Shown piece by piece: positions 21,354 through 24,318 of a stretch of 24,318 bases of DNA (positions are counted from its first letter, which is position 1; each line of letters opens with the position of its first letter). The stretch covers positions 1 to 24,318 of the forward strand of contig JBFLZY010000045.1 of the NCBI GenBank assembly GCA_040755975.1, in the 5' to 3' direction. A program made the translations under genes and the position numbers. The notes under the pieces are model-generated. The model made no database searches. It was not told the DNA's origin and saw only the letters and a program-made list of their open reading frames with translations. Source of the stretch: JAIMBK01 sp040755975 (GTDB taxonomy: Bacteria > Bacillota > Desulfotomaculia > Desulfotomaculales > Nap2-2B).

Positions 21354-21374
21354 TTTAGCAACTTCTTTGCTAAA
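21354..21374. promoter_or_regulatory. operator-like inverted repeat TTTAGCAA-N5-TTGCTAAA
   Basis: A perfect 8-bp inverted repeat with a 5-base spacer lies 41-61 bases upstream of the selenoprotein ATG and just downstream of a TTGACA box on the plus strand (21339-21344). A good -10 box at the matching distance is not visible, since the repeat occupies that place. It may be a repressor or activator site for the plus-strand gene. I do not recognise the regulator. Confidence 0.45.
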
Positions 21375-21414
21375 CTTATGGATAAATAAAATTTAAGGCG
21401 AAAGGAGGGGAAAA

Positions 21415-21639
21415 ATGGCTGAGAAGGTGCTTGTCTACGGCAAAGAAGGTTGACCGTACACTGCCTCCGTAAAGGAAGACCTGACCCGGCGAAAAGTGCC
21501 CTACGAATACTACGACGTGAAAAAAGACCAGGGCGCCATGCAGAAAATGCTCCAGTTGACCGGCGGAACGCGGAAAGTCCCGGTGATCGTGGAGAACGAC
21601 AACGTCAAGATTGGGTTCGGGGGTACCTGAGGAGTTTGA
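21415..21639 (+). CDS. glutaredoxin-like selenoprotein with two UGA (Sec) codons, UXX-star family
   Basis: Reading from ATG 21415, preceded by AAAGGAGG (about 6 nt spacing), gives 74 residues if two in-frame UGA codons (21451-21453 and 21628-21630) are read as selenocysteine. The protein starts M-A-E-K-V-L-V-Y-G-K-E-G-U13-P-Y-T, where U13 replaces the first Cys of a glutaredoxin CPYC site. It continues with K-V-P-V-I-V-E-N and ends G-F-G-G-T-U72-G-V-stop. The conserved thioredoxin-fold features (beta-1 strand, cis-Pro after V in K-V-P-V) are on both sides of the UGAs, so these are not simple nonsense mutations. The U-x-x-stop ending and UPYT site match the NCBI UXX-star (seleno)protein family as I remember it. 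The likely role is thiol/selenol redox chemistry in the cytoplasm. Ordinary gene callers would miss it. Confidence 0.87.
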
Positions 21640-21642
21640 AGG

Positions 21643-21657
21643 CCGGCCGGGGGCCGG
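21643..21657 (+). promoter_or_regulatory. SECIS-like hairpin after the second UGA
   Basis: A perfect 6-bp stem CCGGCC/GGCCGG with a GGG loop begins 13 nt after the second UGA, a distance acceptable for a bacterial SECIS, and spans the 3' end of the message just past the stop codon. After the first UGA only a weaker CCT/AGG hairpin with a GU-containing loop (about 21464-21475) is visible. Confidence 0.45.
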
Positions 21658-21671
21658 TAAAAGATTTCGCC

Positions 21672-21701
21672 AAGCTGCCCCGCAGGGCGGCTTTCTTCTT
21701 T
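21672..21701 (+). terminator. intrinsic terminator of the selenoprotein gene
   Basis: AAGCTGCCC (21672-21680) pairs with GGGCGGCTT (21685-21693) around a CGCA loop, with one U-G pair, and runs into TTTCTTCTTT. It lies 33 bases after the UGA stop and before the convergent CapA-like gene, so it supports a real, separately transcribed plus-strand gene here. Confidence 0.7.
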
Positions 21702-21757
21702 ACTGCTGCCAGCAATAACGGGCACGGCCATTATTTCGGTATTTCCTAAGGATGCTA

Positions 21758-22927
21758 TTATTTCAGCTGGTCATCCAGAAAAAGAAATTGCGGACCCAAT
21801 TCTTCGGCAATCTGCTTTAGCCGGCGGTAATCTTCAGCAGTAAGGAGGGGATCCGACCCGTCTTCGTAATCAGCAATGGCCTGTTGTACCGGAAGCACGC
21901 GGTAACACTGCCGTCCGGCGGCCCAGTAAGTATCCACCCAGGTAGGAATTAACTCGACTTCCTCCAGGACGGTTTCCCCGCTATCTAAATTTTTTCTAAT
22001 TAACAGGTTGACCAGCAGGCCGCTATCCGAGTAACGCCAGCGTTGATTGGAGATAAAATTCCCTAAAGAATAAACCACAAATTTCTTTTTTGGCACCCCT
22101 TTTTCTTCCATCGTCCGGATCTGGGCAGGTTGCACCACGTGCGCGTGGTTGCCCAGGATAATATCGACGCCGGAGGCAAAAAGAAAATTGACCAGCTCTT
22201 TTTGGTCGTCGTCGGGATGGCGGCTGTATTCGGTTCCGAAATGGATGCAGGCGATAATCATGTCCGCCTGGACCTGCCGCATTTGCTTAATTTCTTCCAG
22301 GATGGCCGGGCGGTCGGTGACGTTTACCAGGTACGGCTTGTCTTTCGGCACCGGCAAACCGTTGGTGGAGCTGGTATAATTGATGATGCCCACCCGGACA
22401 CCCTTAATGTCTTTGATAAACGGTTTCTTCTTTTCATCCGCACTGGCATAAGTGCCTATGTGATCCATGCCCGCAGCTTCAAGGTTGCGGATGGTGGCAA
22501 GCACTCCCGCCACCCCTTTGTCAAGGCTGTGGTTGTTGGCGGTGAGAAACATGTCCAGCCCGCATTGGCGCATTTCCCCGGCCAGGTCAGCGGGACAGTT
22601 GAATTTCGGAAAACCGGAATACCCAAATTCGGCTCCCGCCAGCCGGGTTTCCAGGTTGGCGATGCTGTAATCGGCGCCATCAATATAATCCCTTACTGCA
22701 GAAAAAATCTTGCTGAATTCAAAATGGCCCGTATCAGGGTTCCTCACCGAATAAACCACCGGCATGTGCATTAAAAAATCGCCCATGGCGGTAATGGTGA
22801 TGCGGACTTCCCGCGGTTTTGCGGCCGGCGAAGCGTCTCTTTCCGGCGCCGCGGGATTGCTTTTCGCGCAGCCGCCGAACAACATGAAAAACATGAAGAT
22901 CAGCAAAATAAAAGGCTTTCGGGACAC
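21758..22927 (-). CDS. CapA-family (PgsA-like) metallophosphoesterase lipoprotein
   Basis: A 389-residue protein from GTG 22927, which has GAGGTG 6-7 nt upstream. This start yields a clean lipoprotein signal: M-S-R-K, a hydrophobic run, then L-F-G-G-C20 as lipobox. The mature part has the CapA fold motifs G-D-F-L-M-H near residue 56, N-L-E-T, T-A-N-N-H-S-L-D-K-G, G-I-I-N-Y-T, H-F-G-T-E-Y and G-N-H-A-H-V-V-Q, which carry the metal-binding Asp/Asn/His residues. CapA/PgsA proteins are linked to poly-gamma-glutamate or capsule export, but stand-alone ones in clostridia have unclear targets. It is the third gene of the ytxC-DUF445 block, 26 bases downstream of DUF445. Confidence 0.9.
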   Translation of the reverse strand: MSRKPFILLIFMFFMLFGGCAKSNPAAPERDASPAAKPREVRITITAMGDFLMHMPVVYSVRNPDTGHFEFSKIFSAVRDYIDGADYSIANLETRLAGAEFGYSGFPKFNCPADLAGEMRQCGLDMFLTANNHSLDKGVAGVLATIRNLEAAGMDHIGTYASADEKKKPFIKDIKGVRVGIINYTSSTNGLPVPKDKPYLVNVTDRPAILEEIKQMRQVQADMIIACIHFGTEYSRHPDDDQKELVNFLFASGVDIILGNHAHVVQPAQIRTMEEKGVPKKKFVVYSLGNFISNQRWRYSDSGLLVNLLIRKNLDSGETVLEEVELIPTWVDTYWAAGRQCYRVLPVQQAIADYEDGSDPLLTAEDYRRLKQIAEELGPQFLFLDDQLK

Positions 22928-22953
22928 ATTAGCCACCTCGGAAAAAGGCAAAC

Positions 22954-23565
22954 TTAAAATGTTCCAAACATAAACAACAGGCCGGCCTGCAATAACCCGA
23001 CCAGAAAACCGATTATTCCCCCGAAGATTTCGATGTAGCGCAGCTCCCGCCCGGCCACCTTTAAAACAATCTTCTCCAACTGCCGGAGATCAAACTCGTT
23101 GAGCCTCTCCTCCACAAGGCGGGCGAGCTCAAATTCCCCTTTCAGCTTCTGGCCGTAACGCCAGACCAGTTCCTTGAGCAGCGCCGGCAATTGCTTGTGT
23201 ACTTGCTCCGCCAGAAGATCGCCAAGCGATCTTCTGATTGCGGAAGGAAGGAAGGCGGGAAGCTTGTCCATAATTCTGGCCCGGACAGTCAGTTCGGCCA
23301 AATGGGTCAACTCTTCCATCATTTCTTTCGAGCGCAGGTGAGCGAGAAGGTTTTCGACCGGAAGCAGCTCTTTTTGGATTAAACTACCCACATTTTTGGC
23401 CAACTCCAGGCGATACTTCGGGAGCATGCCGTGGAAATGATAACCCAGTAAAGGTACGCGCACCGGCTGGTAAGGGCGAAAAAGGAGGCGCACGGCGAGG
23501 AAGTTGGTAAACCAACCAATCAGGGCACCCGTAACCGGTAACAGCACTCCCCAAACCCAGTGCAA
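22954..23565 (-). CDS. DUF445 family membrane protein
   Basis: A 203-residue protein with one membrane helix at each end. The N-terminal G-A-L-I-G-W-F-T-N-F-L-A-V-R-L-L-F-R-P-Y stretch is the DUF445 signature (YheB-like), the middle is a charged helical region (~60-170), and the C-terminal helix is G-G-I-I-G-F-L-V-G-L-L-Q-A. The function is unknown; some relatives are tied to sporulation or envelope. The start is TTG at 23565, with a GGGTG-like site ~8 nt upstream in the end of the preceding gene. Only 7 bases separate it from the ytxC-like stop, so translational coupling is likely. Confidence 0.85.
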   Translation of the reverse strand: MHWVWGVLLPVTGALIGWFTNFLAVRLLFRPYQPVRVPLLGYHFHGMLPKYRLELAKNVGSLIQKELLPVENLLAHLRSKEMMEELTHLAELTVRARIMDKLPAFLPSAIRRSLGDLLAEQVHKQLPALLKELVWRYGQKLKGEFELARLVEERLNEFDLRQLEKIVLKVAGRELRYIEIFGGIIGFLVGLLQAGLLFMFGTF

Positions 23566-23572
23566 ACTGTTT

Positions 23573-24318
23573 TCACCCGCCCTCTTCCCTGCATAAAGCG
23601 CATCCCGAACATTCCCGGACCCGGTCGCTAAAAACGCTTTTTATGGTGTTGAGTAAAACCGGCGCTTCCAGGCTTTTTCCAACGTGAAAGATAATTTGCC
23701 GGGGCGCCAGCGAAACCAGGACGCTGAACAGCAAATCCTCGTAATTTATTTCTCCCGGAACTAAATTATCGAATATATCTTCTAAGCTGTCGCTCTTCAG
23801 CAACTGCTTTTGTTCGTTATAAAGCTTAAAAACCCCGCCGGGGTAAAGGACCACGTGAATCAACTCGAGGCGCGGTTTTTGGATTTCCACAAAGTACTGG
23901 AGCAACTGGATAAATTCCCTGTACTCTTTTTCCAGCAAGTATTCGTCCACCGCTTTATCCACGGCTTCTTCCAGGCCCCTTATATATTCTTTGAGACGAA
24001 ACCGGATAAATCCTTCAATGACGATCTGATTTTGATTGCGTAAAAATTCCAGCAGTCTTCTTAAAATTTTACTCTTCCGGCGCAAACGGCAAAGGCTTTC
24101 CGCACCATGATTTTTCCCTTTGTTTACGTACTGAAGAGCCAGGCGATTAATAATTTCCTGTTCTGCGGGTTCAAAATAATAGTAATTTTCGCGGATAATC
24201 TGCTGCAACAAAAGGCGTTCCCAGTTGTCGAGAATTAAATCCGAAAGGGCGCTGGCGATATACTGTTTAAAGATTACGGGCACGTCCTCTTTTTTATAAG
24301 GGCAGCGGCTAAAATCGG
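23573..24318 (-). CDS. ytxC: YtxC-like sporulation protein, N-terminus beyond window edge
   Basis: At least 248 codons are open to the window edge. A GTG at 24283 could serve as start, but the reading frame upstream of it still encodes family-like sequence (D-F-S-R-C-P-Y-K-K-E-D-V before P-V-I-F-K-Q-Y-I-A), and YtxC proteins are ~280-300 residues, so the true start lies outside. Typical features are I-A-S-A-L-S-D-L-I-L-D-N-W-E, R-E-N-Y-Y-Y-F and a long charged helical middle. The C-terminus has a Cys-x2-Cys-x2-Cys cluster (C-S-G-C-A-L-C). The family is confined to spore formers and its biochemical role is unknown. Confidence 0.8.
   Translation of the reverse strand, partial: DFSRCPYKKEDVPVIFKQYIASALSDLILDNWERLLLQQIIRENYYYFEPAEQEIINRLALQYVNKGKNHGAESLCRLRRKSKILRRLLEFLRNQNQIVIEGFIRFRLKEYIRGLEEAVDKAVDEYLLEKEYREFIQLLQYFVEIQKPRLELIHVVLYPGGVFKLYNEQKQLLKSDSLEDIFDNLVPGEINYEDLLFSVLVSLAPRQIIFHVGKSLEAPVLLNTIKSVFSDRVRECSGCALCREEGG

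Noticed and set aside
21451..21639. The plus-strand gene as a pseudogene with two nonsense codons
   Set aside because: Both stops are UGA, both fall at redox-site positions, the frame is otherwise clean, and signals for translation and termination are intact.

Overview
The window reads as a chromosomal segment of a strictly anaerobic, spore-forming Gram-positive bacterium. A Desulfotomaculum/Pelotomaculum-type member of the Peptococcaceae is my best guess. The evidence is strong AGGAGG-type ribosome binding sites, frequent TTG/GTG starts, a YtxC sporulation gene near thrS (an arrangement known from Bacillus), a UGA-decoding selenoprotein, and an anaerobic phenol-activation gene set. All large genes lie on the minus strand. 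The only plus-strand genes I support are a small selenoprotein, a broken IS200 transposase and a possible small RNA.

Region 1 (1-12810, read right to left) looks like an anaerobic phenol carboxylation locus. It holds ubiX (prenyl-FMN synthesis), a GAF/PucR-type regulator, an IS200-like insertion, a GPR1/FUN34/YaaH transporter, the two subunits of a phenylphosphate synthase (a PEP-synthase split in two: the 611-aa phospho-His subunit with His570 and the 357-aa ATP-binding subunit), a UbiD-family decarboxylase/carboxylase, an AMP-forming aryl-CoA ligase, a Tm-1-like (UPF0261) protein, a HAD phosphatase, and the start of an FAD oxidoreductase cut by the window edge. The expected route is phenol to phenylphosphate to 4-hydroxybenzoate to 4-hydroxybenzoyl-CoA. 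UbiX would supply the cofactor of UbiD, and the HAD protein may play the part of the phosphatase-like carboxylase subunit known from Thauera.

Region 2 (12811-18035) is sugar-nucleotide and glucan metabolism: a long nucleotidyltransferase/phosphomannomutase-like fusion with a degenerate mutase domain, a GT4 glycosyltransferase, and a stand-alone CBM25 protein. Its intergenic spaces carry an unusual family of 8-bp tandem repeats (YCTGTGCC-like) and a 40-nt near-perfect hairpin.

Region 3 (18036-24318) holds a NifV-type homocitrate synthase, thrS with a clear sigma-A promoter, a divergent plus-strand gene for a 74-residue glutaredoxin-like protein with two in-frame UGA codons (the second three codons before the stop, U-x-x-stop), a CapA-like lipoprotein, a DUF445 membrane protein and a ytxC-like sporulation gene running off the right edge.

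The strongest items for follow-up are the double-Sec selenoprotein, the split phenylphosphate synthase operon with its unusual accessory genes, a possible ~105-nt small RNA with its own promoter and terminator in the leader of that operon, and an attenuator-like hairpin in front of ubiX.
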